DNA from: Nitrospira sp.
GTDB taxonomy: Bacteria > Nitrospirota > Nitrospiria > Nitrospirales > Nitrospiraceae
Direction: 5' to 3'
Assembly: GCA_030653545.1 (NCBI GenBank)
Contig: JAURZE010000025.1
Coordinates: 124,001 to 188,000 of the forward strand
DNA length: 64,000 nucleotides
Within the stretch, counting starts at the first letter, position 1. Each line of letters starts with the position of its first letter. Shown piece after piece: positions 27,706 through 36,204 of this stretch. The notes beneath the pieces were generated by a model. That model made no database searches. It was not told the origin of the DNA and saw nothing but the letters and a program-made list of their open reading frames with translations. The position numbers were made by a program, and so were the translations under genes.

Positions 27706-28641
27706 ATGGGGTGGTTTCAGCGGCTGAGCGATGGGCTCAGTAAGACGCGTCAGGTCGTTCGGCAATCACTGGATCGCGTCTTAGGGCGCATGCCCGATCC
27801 GGCGATGCTGGAGGAGCTGGAGGCTGCGTTGCTCTCGGCAGACTTGGGTGTGCGGGTGGTCGACCGATTGATGACCCATGTGCGCGAACACGCCAGAGGG
27901 GCGGATGCGGCCAACCCTGAGGCGTTGCAGAATGTCCTGAGCCGGACTTTGTATGGTGTCTTGGCGCCGGTGCAAGGGCCGTCGCTGGAACAGTTGATCG
28001 AAAAGGGGCCAAAGCCCTTCGTGGTCCTGATGGTCGGGGTGAATGGCGTCGGGAAAACGACCACCATCGCCAAGATGGCGCAACGGTTGGTGCAGGGTGG
28101 TCGCCGCCCTCTGCTGGTAGCCGGCGATACCTTTCGCGCGGCGGCAATCGATCAGCTGCAAGTGTGGGCGGATCGTGTCGGTGTGGATGTGATCCGGCAT
28201 CGCCACGGGGCGGATCCGGCGGCTGTCGCGTTTGACGGCATCGTGGCGGCCAAGGCGCGCGCGGTCGATGTGGTGCTCATTGATACGGCCGGTCGGTTGC
28301 ATACGAAGTCAAATTTAATGGAAGAATTGCGGAAGATCGTTCGGGTGATCGGTCAGGCGCTGCCGGGGGCGCCGCATGAAATTCTCCTGGTGCTCGATGC
28401 GACGGTCGGACAGAACGCGTTGGCGCAAGCGCGACAGTTTAAGGATGTCGTCGGCGTCACCGGATTGGCGCTCACCAAGCTCGATGGGACGGCGCGCGGC
28501 GGGATTGTGGTGGCCATCGCCGATGAGCTGAAGCTGCCTGTCCGTTTGATCGGTGTGGGAGAGGCGGTCGAAGACCTGCAGGACTTCAATCAGGAAGCCT
28601 TCATTGCCGCCTTATTCGGCCAACCGGCCGCTCGGTCATAA
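27706..28641 (+). CDS. ftsY: Signal recognition particle receptor FtsY
   Basis: A 311-residue SRP GTPase that docks ribosome-SRP complexes at the membrane. The N domain (about residues 1-95) is followed by the G domain with G1 GVNGVGKTTT (residues 111-120), DTFRAAA, IDTAGRLHTKSNLMEEL, TKLDGTARGG and GVGEAVEDLQDF. The acidic A domain present in E. coli FtsY is absent, as in many bacteria. I placed the start at the ATG at 27706, two bases after ybeY, with GAGGAAAGGG as ribosome site; the frame extends to 27670 inside ybeY. Confidence 0.95.
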   Translation: MGWFQRLSDGLSKTRQVVRQSLDRVLGRMPDPAMLEELEAALLSADLGVRVVDRLMTHVREHARGADAANPEALQNVLSRTLYGVLAPVQGPSLEQLIEKGPKPFVVLMVGVNGVGKTTTIAKMAQRLVQGGRRPLLVAGDTFRAAAIDQLQVWADRVGVDVIRHRHGADPAAVAFDGIVAAKARAVDVVLIDTAGRLHTKSNLMEELRKIVRVIGQALPGAPHEILLVLDATVGQNALAQARQFKDVVGVTGLALTKLDGTARGGIVVAIADELKLPVRLIGVGEAVEDLQDFNQEAFIAALFGQPAARS

Positions 28642-28747
28642 CCCGCCATTTTCTTTTCGCTCCGAACCCCCTGTGCTATGGTGGTGACGTATCTCTTTGG
28701 AGATGGTCGCCAATAGCATTCACCCGATTCAGAGGCAGGGGTTTCGA

Positions 28748-29533
28748 ATGATCAAGATCTTAATCGTCGACGATGACCAGATGAACTGCGATCTCCTTCA
28801 GACCGTGTTCATGCGGCATGGGTATCAAGTGATCACCACGACCAGTGGCCGTGAAGGGCTGAATCTGTTTCGCAAGCATACCCCGCGCATTACGTTGCTC
28901 GATCTGCGTATGCCGGAGATGGACGGCTTGACGGTTTTGAAAGAGATTCGGGCCATCGATCCCGAGGCGCCGGTCATTATTCTTGGGGGTGGCGCCACGG
29001 AAGTGCAGGAGAATCAGGCGCGCTCCCTGCGAGTCACTGACTTTATCCGGCGCGGGCTGTCGCTCGATATTCTGGTCGAAGCGGTGCACCGGGTGTCTCA
29101 GACGCCGGTCAAGGTCAATCAGACGCCGGTCTCCCCGATTCCCTCGTTCGCCGGGCAAGAGACGGCGGAGTCGGTGTTGGTCGTCGATGACGATCCGCTG
29201 GTGCGCGATCTGCTCGTACAGTTCCTTAGCCTGCGCGGGTACCGGACGTTGGGTGTGAAGGATGGTTATGAAGCGATGCGGGTCGTCGAAGAAGCTGCGC
29301 CGGATTTGTTACTGCTCGATATGATAATGCCCGGGCTGTCCGGGATCGATGTGCTGAAAGCGCTTCGGGAAAAAGAGTATGCCGGCGGCGTGATCATTAT
29401 GACCGGGAGTCACAACGAAGAGATGCTGGAGGAAGCCTGGTCGTTGGGTCCGCAAGAAGTGCTGGGCAAACCGATCGCGCTCGATCGCCTATTGACCGCC
29501 ATCCAGCTTGTGCTCGTCTGTCGCGAGTGCTAA
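28748..29533 (+). CDS. Double-receiver response regulator
   Basis: A 261-residue protein made of two CheY-like receiver domains and no output domain. The first (about residues 1-120) has the acidic pair DDD and phospho-acceptor region LLDLRMPEMDG, but its switch region reads ILGGGAT and the lysine position reads RRGL, so it may be signalling-defective. The second (about 135-255) keeps VVDDDP, LLDMIMPGLSG, the Thr of IIMTGS and the Lys of GKPI. The ATG at 28748 has AGGCAGGGG upstream; TTG and ATG codons further upstream (28697, 28703) are alternatives. No sensor kinase is adjacent. Confidence 0.85.
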   Translation: MIKILIVDDDQMNCDLLQTVFMRHGYQVITTTSGREGLNLFRKHTPRITLLDLRMPEMDGLTVLKEIRAIDPEAPVIILGGGATEVQENQARSLRVTDFIRRGLSLDILVEAVHRVSQTPVKVNQTPVSPIPSFAGQETAESVLVVDDDPLVRDLLVQFLSLRGYRTLGVKDGYEAMRVVEEAAPDLLLLDMIMPGLSGIDVLKALREKEYAGGVIIMTGSHNEEMLEEAWSLGPQEVLGKPIALDRLLTAIQLVLVCREC

Positions 29534-29543
29534 AACCCTTCCG

Positions 29544-31766
29544 ATGCCAGTCGGAAGCACGCGCCGCGGTTTCATTGCTTGTCTCATCGGATTGTCGCTG
29601 CTCCTGCCCCTGTCACAGGGGCAGGCCGGCGATGTTCCTGCGCCTCCCCCTGCCATAATCCGGCACGAACTTCGCGCCAGCATCGATCCTGACCAGCATC
29701 AGCTGACCGTGACCGATCGGATGGTCGTGCGGGTCGGCGATTCACAGTCGCCGCTGGACTTTACGTTAGCCACATCGTTGCGCCTTGAGATGGTGGCGTT
29801 TGTGACAAGGGTGGGGAGCGAAGAGCGCCTGACGCCCGTCTCGACGTCGCTGGGCGCTGTGGCAATCGATTCCAATCTCCGGTCCCTCCTGGTCTCGCTG
29901 CCCAATCATCAACAAGGAAATGTGACGCTGGAATGGCGCTATCGCGGGGCCATCGATGATCCTCCGCGCGAGCCACGGCACCTTCGATTCGTGACGCCGA
30001 GCGAAACGTCAGGGCATATCGGCCAGGAAGGGGTGTATTTGAGTAGTGAAACCGGCTGGTATCCCGATCTGGCCGGCTCTCTCGCATCCTATGCGCTGAC
30101 GGTTGAAATGCCGGCCGGATGGACCACGGTGAGTCAGGGGCAGGGAGGTGCAAAACAGGATTGCACGAAGCCTCGTTCCGATGGAGCCTGCCGCTCCGTG
30201 CAGACCTGGGAGTCGGGCGTGACCGAAGCGCTTACTTTAGTGGCAAACCGATTCACCGTCACGGCGCGGGATTGGAAGGGTGTGAATGGACAAGTGGTCC
30301 ACCTCGCAACCTATCTATTCCCCGATGATGCGGCGCTGGCGGATGAATATCTGGATGCGACCGTCAAATACCTGGATGCCTATGTCCCGCTGCTGGGCGC
30401 CTTCCCCTTTAAGCAGTTTGCCGTGGTGGAAAACTTTTTTGCGAGTGGCTTGGGGATGCCGTCCTTTACCTTGCTGGGAAGCGGGAGCATCAAGCGTCAC
30501 TATACTCAGCCCTATGCTCTAGGGCATGAGATCGTCCATTCCTGGATCGGCAATGCGGTGTGGAATCGTCCCGAGAGCGGCAATTGGGTCGAGGGGCTGA
30601 CGACGTACCTGACGAACTATTACTGGCACGAGCTGATTCACGATGATCGGCAAGCGCGTGAACAGCGGCGATTGATGTTGCAGGGCTACAGCCTCTACGT
30701 GACTCCGCAGTTGGATTATCCCATCGCGGCGTTTCAGCGAAAGAGCGACGAGAAAGACAATGCCATCGGGTACCAAAAAGCGGCGATGGTGTTTCATCAG
30801 CTTCGATTGGAGATCGGCGATGAGGCCTTCTGGCGGGGTGTGAAACAGTTGGTGGCCGATCTGTCCGGGCGGCATGCCGATTGGCAGGATCTCGAGCGGA
30901 TCTTTAGCCGAACCAGCGGACGGGAGTTGCGATGGTTCTTTGCACAATGGATCGAGCGACCAGGCGCGCCCGCCGTCGCCATCGCCGAGGCGACGGCGAC
31001 TCCCAACCAGGATCAGCCGGGTGCGTATAAACTGCGTATCAGACTTACCCGGGAAGGCGGGGCGTTTCGGTTCATCCTGCCGCTGGCCATCACTATGAAA
31101 GGGTCGACAACCTCGATAGCGGTGGCCTTGGATACCGAACAGCATGACGTCGAGCTGGTAGTTCCGGCTGAGCCGCTGCAGTTGTCGATCGATCCCGATT
31201 TCATGAGCCTGCAACGACTGAAGCGGGAGCAACTGGCCCCGGTGTTGAATCTCTTCGTGACCGATCAGCGAAAGGCGGTGCTGCCGCTGTTTCCTGACAG
31301 CGCGACGCCGTTTAAGGAACTCGTCGCACGGATCGAGTCGCAAGATGCGCAGGATCCAACCAAGGAGAAGATAACCATATTGCCGGTAGACATCGTGGCC
31401 TTGCCTCCGTCAGGATCGGTGTTGATCGTGGCGACGTCAGACCGTCATGCGCAGGCGCAGTCGTTGCTCGCAAACGCGTGCGGGGATCTGGCGACGGTGG
31501 GACCGGATGGATTTCACATCGCCGGAACTTCGTATGAAGGCCGCCGCATGGCGGTGCTGTGGTCCTGTCATCGCCCTGATGCACCCGGTTCGGTGGTGAC
31601 CGTGTTGTACGCGATGGATCCTGCGGCCGCGGCGAAGGTGGCACGGCTCCTCTTCTTTTATGGATGGCAGAGCGCGGTGGTCTTCGACGAAGGCACCGTG
31701 ACAAAGCGAGAAATGTGGCAGGAGTTTCAGGGAATGAAGGAGGTTCGACGTGATGAACAGCGGTAA
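29544..31766 (+). CDS. M1-type metallopeptidase, exported
   Basis: A 740-residue gluzincin with an N-terminal signal sequence (GFIACLIGLSLLLPLSQGQAG). The zinc site is intact: H328-E-I-V-H332 followed by E351, i.e. HExxH-x18-E. The exopeptidase motif GAMEN seen in classical aminopeptidases is replaced by GLGMPSF, so the specificity may not be N-terminal exopeptidase. A long C-terminal part after about residue 470 is beta-sandwich-like. It lies right behind the response regulator and overlaps the next gene by 14 bases. The weak ribosome site makes the ATG at 29544 a best guess; a TTG at 29508 is also in frame. Confidence 0.83.
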   Translation: MPVGSTRRGFIACLIGLSLLLPLSQGQAGDVPAPPPAIIRHELRASIDPDQHQLTVTDRMVVRVGDSQSPLDFTLATSLRLEMVAFVTRVGSEERLTPVSTSLGAVAIDSNLRSLLVSLPNHQQGNVTLEWRYRGAIDDPPREPRHLRFVTPSETSGHIGQEGVYLSSETGWYPDLAGSLASYALTVEMPAGWTTVSQGQGGAKQDCTKPRSDGACRSVQTWESGVTEALTLVANRFTVTARDWKGVNGQVVHLATYLFPDDAALADEYLDATVKYLDAYVPLLGAFPFKQFAVVENFFASGLGMPSFTLLGSGSIKRHYTQPYALGHEIVHSWIGNAVWNRPESGNWVEGLTTYLTNYYWHELIHDDRQAREQRRLMLQGYSLYVTPQLDYPIAAFQRKSDEKDNAIGYQKAAMVFHQLRLEIGDEAFWRGVKQLVADLSGRHADWQDLERIFSRTSGRELRWFFAQWIERPGAPAVAIAEATATPNQDQPGAYKLRIRLTREGGAFRFILPLAITMKGSTTSIAVALDTEQHDVELVVPAEPLQLSIDPDFMSLQRLKREQLAPVLNLFVTDQRKAVLPLFPDSATPFKELVARIESQDAQDPTKEKITILPVDIVALPPSGSVLIVATSDRHAQAQSLLANACGDLATVGPDGFHIAGTSYEGRRMAVLWSCHRPDAPGSVVTVLYAMDPAAAAKVARLLFFYGWQSAVVFDEGTVTKREMWQEFQGMKEVRRDEQR

Positions 31767-32883
31767 TCGAATGCGCGGTCTGATCGTAGTTGCGATCGCC
31801 TTGGTCTTGTGGCCTCAGCTTGGACTGACTGCCGATCGAGCGAAGAGTGCACCGGCAGCCAAGGCGCCGGTCAGTGCCGAGCGTCACTTCAAGAATGTGA
31901 AGCAGCTCACCTTCGGCCGGCAAAATGCCGAAGCCTATTTTTCTTTCACGGGGAATAAGCTCATCTTCCAGTCGACCAACAACTGGATGAAAGATACGTA
32001 TGCGGCCACGCTGAAGCCGGACGATATTCCCCTGGGCTGTTACCAGATGTACGTGATGGATCTGGAGAGCGAGAGCGTCCGTCTGGTGAGCACCGGGTCC
32101 GGCGCGACCACTTGCGGCTATTTTTTTCCGGGCGATCGGCGGGTCCTCTATTCATCCTCGCACCTCCACGGTCCGAACTGTCCGCCCAAACCGAAGCGCG
32201 AAGGGGCCTATCGCTGGGCGCTCGACGACTATGATTTGTTTGCCGCCCGCATCGACGGACAGGAAATGCAGCGGTTGACCAATACGCCCGGCTACGATGC
32301 GGAAGCCACGGTGTCACCGGACGGCAAAACCATCATATGGACTTCGGTGAGAGACGGTGATCTGGATATCTACGCGATGGATCTGGACGGCTCGCGTCAT
32401 CGCCGCCTGACCGACGATGTCGGGTACGACGGCGGGGCTTTCTTTTCCCCGGACAGCAAACGCATCGTGTATCGGGCATCGCACCCCACGGATCCGGCCG
32501 AGATTGCGCGGTATAAAGAGCTGCTGGGACAACGGCTGGTGGAGCCGGGCCAGCTGGAACTCTTCATCATGAATGCCGACGGGAGCGGAAAGCACCAGGT
32601 GATGTCGAACGGCGCCTCGAACTTTTCACCCTTCTTTCATCCGGACGGGAAGCGGATCATCTTCTCGTCAAACGTTGAAACCCGCGGCGAGGGCGGCCGG
32701 CCCAGCTTTCATCTCTATCTCGTGGGCGATGACGGCGTTGGGTTGGAGCGCCTGACGTTCGAGGGAGCATTCAACAGCTTCCCGATGTTTTCGCCGGACG
32801 GCAAACGCGTCGTGTGGGTCTCCGACCGGAATGCGAAACAACCGGGCGAGTTCAATGTCTTCCTGGCCGAGTGGGTGCCGTAA
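31753..32883 (+). CDS. Periplasmic TolB-like beta-propeller protein
   Basis: A 376-residue exported protein (signal-like RGLIVVAIALVLWPQLGLTA) built of PD40/WD40-like blades: VSPDGKTIIWTSVRDGDLDI, FFSPDSKRIVYRASH, FHPDGKRIIFSSN and FSPDGKRVVWVSDRNAKQ. It resembles the propeller of TolB and of prolyl-oligopeptidase-type proteins, without a peptidase domain. It starts inside the end of the M1-type gene behind a strong AAGGAGG site (ATG 31753, or GTG 31750) and is probably translated from the same message. A joint role with the peptidase is inference. Confidence 0.8.
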   Translation: MNSGNRMRGLIVVAIALVLWPQLGLTADRAKSAPAAKAPVSAERHFKNVKQLTFGRQNAEAYFSFTGNKLIFQSTNNWMKDTYAATLKPDDIPLGCYQMYVMDLESESVRLVSTGSGATTCGYFFPGDRRVLYSSSHLHGPNCPPKPKREGAYRWALDDYDLFAARIDGQEMQRLTNTPGYDAEATVSPDGKTIIWTSVRDGDLDIYAMDLDGSRHRRLTDDVGYDGGAFFSPDSKRIVYRASHPTDPAEIARYKELLGQRLVEPGQLELFIMNADGSGKHQVMSNGASNFSPFFHPDGKRIIFSSNVETRGEGGRPSFHLYLVGDDGVGLERLTFEGAFNSFPMFSPDGKRVVWVSDRNAKQPGEFNVFLAEWVP

Positions 32884-32890
32884 GGTAAGC

Positions 32891-32992
32891 GGGTGACGAG
32901 TGACAGGTGATATGTGACAAGCGGGGAAGAGGGGCGAGACCCCGCATCTGCAGATTTCGCTCATCACGCGTCACGCGTCACACATCACTGGG
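32891..32992. repeat. Inverted-repeat element, GTGAC family, copy 1
   Basis: About 102 bases between two genes. The left arm is built of GTGAC units (GGGTGACGAGTGACAGGTGA), and the right arm carries the complement (TCACGCGTCACGCGTCAC). Similar elements occur at 35801-35898 and 44531-44622. The middle (GAGACCCCGCATCTGCAGA) resembles the middle of the 35801 copy read on the other strand. Confidence 0.7.
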
Positions 32993-33000
32993 AACGCTTC

Positions 33001-34041
33001 GTGTCCCTGGTTAGTCTCTGTGCCGCCTTAGGCTGCGTCCTTTGGGGTTTGCGTCAGCTCGATGGTCCGGTCGCCCGGTATCTGCGTACGATGACGACGC
33101 CCGAGGGCGGCGGGACGTTAACGATTCCCTGGATGGCGTTCGTGAGTCACGCCGGGAACTGGATGGGCGACGGTCGGCAGTTGCTGATTGTCAGCGCGAT
33201 CCTGCTGGCCGTTGGCTGGCTGCTGCCGTCATCGCGCGGGATCGCAACCGGCATCCAAACCCTGTGGGCGCACGGGCTGGCCACAGTGCTTGTCCATACG
33301 GTGAAGCATCTCATCGGTCGGCCACGGCCGAAATTCTCTGCGTCGGGTGAGTGGTCGATCGCGCCCTCGCTGGTTTCCGGGTTCGATTCCTTCCCATCCG
33401 GCCATACGACGGCGACCTTTGCGCTCGCGACCGTCCTGAGCCGCCGGTTTCCGTTGTTATCCGCGTTATTCATGGGCATCGCGGCATTTGTCGCGCTCAG
33501 CCGCGTGTTACGCGGATCGCATTTCCCCAGCGACGTCTTTGGTGGGTGGGTGTTGGGAACGGTGAGCGGGATGGTGGCGGCGAATCCGTGGAAGGACTGG
33601 ATCCGGTCGGTTGAATCCGCGTTGTATCAGGCCGCTACCGGTACCGTGTGGATCTTTGCCATTGTCTGGTCCTTGGCCTTTCCGGTCGAGTCGGGGCCGG
33701 AGAGCCCGTTCCTCATCGGGGGCGGGGCGTTGCTGGTGGCGGCCGGTGTCGTGATCCGGGTCCGTGCGTGGTGGATCAGCCGCGTGTCTTCCGCACAAGG
33801 GTCAGTCCAAGGCCCGATCCTGGCGATGGCCATCGGGTTATCGCTGATGTCCACGGCGCCTCTCGTCATGGCGGCAGCCGGGTTGCTCGGTCTTGCCCTC
33901 TGGTTCCGCGGCGATCAGATCCCGGCTGTCGGAGAAACACCCTGCGGGATCGCTGTATCCAGGGAGTGTGAGTTGGCCGGGGCGGTCCTGCTGAGTCTGG
34001 TCATCCTCGTGGCGTTCCGAGGTGTGCTGCCCTTGGGCTAG
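33001..34041 (+). CDS. PAP2-family phosphatase
   Basis: A membrane phosphatase of 346 residues from the GTG at 33001. All three PAP2 motifs are visible: KHLIGRPRP, FPSGHTTATFAL and SRVLRGSHFPSDVFGG. Six or more hydrophobic segments surround them, and the C-terminal third is an extra hydrophobic stretch of unknown use. Likely substrates are undecaprenyl diphosphate or other lipid phosphates, which would fit the nearby glycosyltransferases (inference). The frame is open to 32914 but that part lies in the repeat element upstream, so the inner start is preferred. It ends convergently to the GT39 gene. Confidence 0.85.
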   Translation: MSLVSLCAALGCVLWGLRQLDGPVARYLRTMTTPEGGGTLTIPWMAFVSHAGNWMGDGRQLLIVSAILLAVGWLLPSSRGIATGIQTLWAHGLATVLVHTVKHLIGRPRPKFSASGEWSIAPSLVSGFDSFPSGHTTATFALATVLSRRFPLLSALFMGIAAFVALSRVLRGSHFPSDVFGGWVLGTVSGMVAANPWKDWIRSVESALYQAATGTVWIFAIVWSLAFPVESGPESPFLIGGGALLVAAGVVIRVRAWWISRVSSAQGSVQGPILAMAIGLSLMSTAPLVMAAAGLLGLALWFRGDQIPAVGETPCGIAVSRECELAGAVLLSLVILVAFRGVLPLG

Positions 34042-34065
34042 GAGGTGGTGCGTCTCTCACCTCCT
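34040..34065. terminator. Hairpin between convergent genes
   Basis: The 8-bp stem AGGAGGTG/CACCTCCT with a ten-base loop sits between the stop codons of the convergent PAP2 and GT39 genes. There is no T run, so termination is only a guess. Confidence 0.35.
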
Positions 34066-34073
34066 GATGCTGG

Positions 34074-35879
34074 TTAGTGACCGAAGATTTTTGGCTCAAG
34101 AGCCGGCGGAGGCGGAAGGAGCCCCTCCGGGATTTTCACCATCGGCTCGCTGGCCAAGAGCAGATAGCCGTAGCGTTTCAAGATCGGCTGATAATTTTTG
34201 AGATCTCCCGGCAGTTTGTCCACAAACGATTCCGGCAGCAGAATCATCGAGCGGCCCGGCTGGCTCAGGGCCGTGCGGAGTTTCTCTTCTTCACCCGCTC
34301 CCACGAAGAGCACTTTTCGTCTGGCATAAAACGCCGTCGAAGGTCTTGTCGCCCCATAGGCGATTAGTTGTTCTCCCGGCGCCAGGTTCAATCCTGCGGC
34401 GTAGGCCAGCTCTTGCTGCGGCGCGACGAAAAATCGATTCGCCGCGGGCAGGATGAAAATCATCAGCACGAGGATCACGCCGAACAGCGATCCGCTGGCT
34501 GCCCAGAAGGCGGCATTGCGTCTGGTGTCCGACAGGCCGAACAACCCCACCAAGCCCATCCCCACCAGCAGGACCGTCGCAGCGATATAGGGCCCGTGGC
34601 CCAGGGAGAGCTGGGTGGCTAACGGATATTCTTTCGTGAGCTTACTCGCCAGCATCGTGTCGTAGATCCAGGGGAGGCAGGCCATGGCTCCCGCCAGGAT
34701 AAACCCCAGCCACATGACCAGGTGAACGGAGGCATTGGCGCCTCTGGTCGAGGGTTCCCGTACGCAGCGTGCCCAATAAGAAGCCGTCAGGATCGCGGCG
34801 GCGGGAAAGAGGGGGCCGATGTAATGGGGCAGTCTCGTCGACGAGAGCGTGAAAAAGACGAATGTTCCAAAGATCCACGCAGCGGCGAACCAGTCTAATT
34901 TGTCGGAATGTGATGAGTGATGAGTGATGGATGATGGGGTGGGTGATTCGCTCGTCCGTGCCGCGCGCCAACTCTTCAAGGTCTGCGGCCAGGCGAACAG
35001 CAGCCAGCCGCTCCAGGGGAAAAATCCCAGCAGCAACACCGGAACGTAAAACAAGAATCCGAAGCTGTGCCCTTCCATGGGCTTGAGAAAGCGCCCGACC
35101 GTATTCGCCTGCGCCGAGTCGGTGTACTCGCTGCCGTGAAGCCACCACATGCCTGCGTACCAGGGCAGCGCGATCAGGACCGTCAGCGCCGTGCCGGCGA
35201 GCGGGCGCCCCTCCTGCCAGAAAGGTTTCCACTGTTTCGTGAGCGACAAGTACAAGGCGACCACGATCAGAGGAACGAGGAACCCCACCGGTCCCTTTGC
35301 CAGCGTGGCGATCCCCATGGCCGCATAACAGATCCACAACCAGGGGCGTCGCTCGCGTGTGGTCTGAAATCCCATCCAGAAGGCGAAGAGTGAGAGCGTG
35401 GTGAAAAAGATCAACACGCTGTCGGTCAGGGCCATGCGGTTCAGCCCGATCATCTGAAGATTCAGCGCCAGCATCATGGCGCCGAGCAGCCCCGTATTCG
35501 CGTCACGCAGGCGCGTGAGGAACAGGTAGAGCATCAGCACCAGGCCGAGTCCGAAGATCGCGGAGGGGAATCGTGCGGCGAATTCGCTGACGCCGAATGT
35601 TTTATACGAGGCGCCCATCAGCCAGTAGACCAGCGCCGGTTTTGCATAGCGGGGTTCGTAGTTGAAGGTGGGGCTCATCCAGTCGCCGGTTTCGAGCATC
35701 TCCCGTCCGGCTTCGGCATTCCGGCCTTCGTCGCGATCGGTCAGGCCCAGGGCGCCCAGATTCCAAAAGAACAGGATGCCGCAGAGCGCCAGCAGGAGCA
35801 GGACGTGACGGGTGCTGGGTGACGAGTCACATGCAGAGGATGCGGGGGAGTCGGCTTGCCCGATTGTCTCGCTTGTCAC
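34074..35879 (-). CDS. GT39-family (ArnT-like) membrane glycosyltransferase
   Basis: A 601-residue polytopic protein of the PMT/ArnT type that transfers a sugar from a polyprenyl phosphate to a periplasmic acceptor, such as lipid A. The first periplasmic loop carries TDRDEGRNAEAGREM with the catalytic DE, followed by KPALVYWLMGASYKTFGVSE, and about 11-12 hydrophobic helices. The start is a GTG at 35879 inside a repeat element, so the first 26 residues look derived from that repeat; a downstream start is possible. A GTGAT repeat at 34909-34937 inserts a Ser/His-rich loop (SSITHHSSHS). It overlaps the stop of the preceding gene (GTGA). Confidence 0.87.
   Translation of the reverse strand: MTSETIGQADSPASSACDSSPSTRHVLLLLALCGILFFWNLGALGLTDRDEGRNAEAGREMLETGDWMSPTFNYEPRYAKPALVYWLMGASYKTFGVSEFAARFPSAIFGLGLVLMLYLFLTRLRDANTGLLGAMMLALNLQMIGLNRMALTDSVLIFFTTLSLFAFWMGFQTTRERRPWLWICYAAMGIATLAKGPVGFLVPLIVVALYLSLTKQWKPFWQEGRPLAGTALTVLIALPWYAGMWWLHGSEYTDSAQANTVGRFLKPMEGHSFGFLFYVPVLLLGFFPWSGWLLFAWPQTLKSWRAARTSESPTPSSITHHSSHSDKLDWFAAAWIFGTFVFFTLSSTRLPHYIGPLFPAAAILTASYWARCVREPSTRGANASVHLVMWLGFILAGAMACLPWIYDTMLASKLTKEYPLATQLSLGHGPYIAATVLLVGMGLVGLFGLSDTRRNAAFWAASGSLFGVILVLMIFILPAANRFFVAPQQELAYAAGLNLAPGEQLIAYGATRPSTAFYARRKVLFVGAGEEEKLRTALSQPGRSMILLPESFVDKLPGDLKNYQPILKRYGYLLLASEPMVKIPEGLLPPPPALEPKIFGH
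34909..34937. repeat. Short tandem GTGAT repeat inside the GT39 gene
   Basis: Consecutive GTGATGA units (TGTGATGAGTGATGAGTGAT) lie in frame in the coding sequence of the GT39 protein and add a low-complexity Ser/His loop between hydrophobic segments. It may be a remnant of the GTGAC-type elements nearby. Confidence 0.5.
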
Positions 35880-35898
35880 TTGTCACCCGTTACCTGGG
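35801..35898. repeat. Inverted-repeat element, GTGAC family, copy 2, at a gene junction
   Basis: About 98 bases with GACGTGACGGGTGCTGGGTG and GACGAGTCAC on one side and CTTGTCACTTGTCACCCG on the other. It covers the last codons of the lipid-A N-domain gene and the first 26 codons of the GT39 gene. The centre matches that of the 32891 copy in reverse orientation. Confidence 0.7.
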
Positions 35899-36187
35899 CG
35901 CCACTGCCTGCCACGGGCTTCGAGGGATTCGGGCGATAGATCAGCATGAGATTGCGTACGTAGACGACGGCGCCGATACTTTGCCCGGCGATGAAGACGG
36001 GGTCTTTCCGGTAGATGGCATAGGCCAGCGTGATGAGGCCTCCAACCAGACTGAGGTACCAGAAGGAGATCGGCACTTTGCTGGAGGCGCTGCGTTCCGA
36101 GGCGAGCCATTGCACGATCCAGCGGCCGAAGAACAGGCCCTGGCCGAGAAATCCCGTGGCAATCCAGATGGTGTCAGTCGTGATCAT
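35876..36187 (-). CDS. Lipid-A-disaccharide synthase N-terminal-domain protein
   Basis: A 103-residue membrane protein of the LAB_N type: three hydrophobic segments including ATGFLGQGLFFGRWIVQWLA, KVPISFWYLSLVGGLITLAY and QSIGAVVYVRNLMLIYR. This domain is found as a free-standing protein between GT2 and GT39 genes and is thought to help move or present polyprenyl-linked sugars, like ArnE/F. The ATG at 36187 is the first sensible start; the frame runs on upstream over another gene. The stop overlaps the GT39 start. The C-terminal QVTGDK is encoded by the repeat element. Confidence 0.83.
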   Translation of the reverse strand: MITTDTIWIATGFLGQGLFFGRWIVQWLASERSASSKVPISFWYLSLVGGLITLAYAIYRKDPVFIAGQSIGAVVYVRNLMLIYRPNPSKPVAGSGAQVTGDK

Positions 36188-36204
36188 AGAAAGGGAGCCG
36201 CGCG

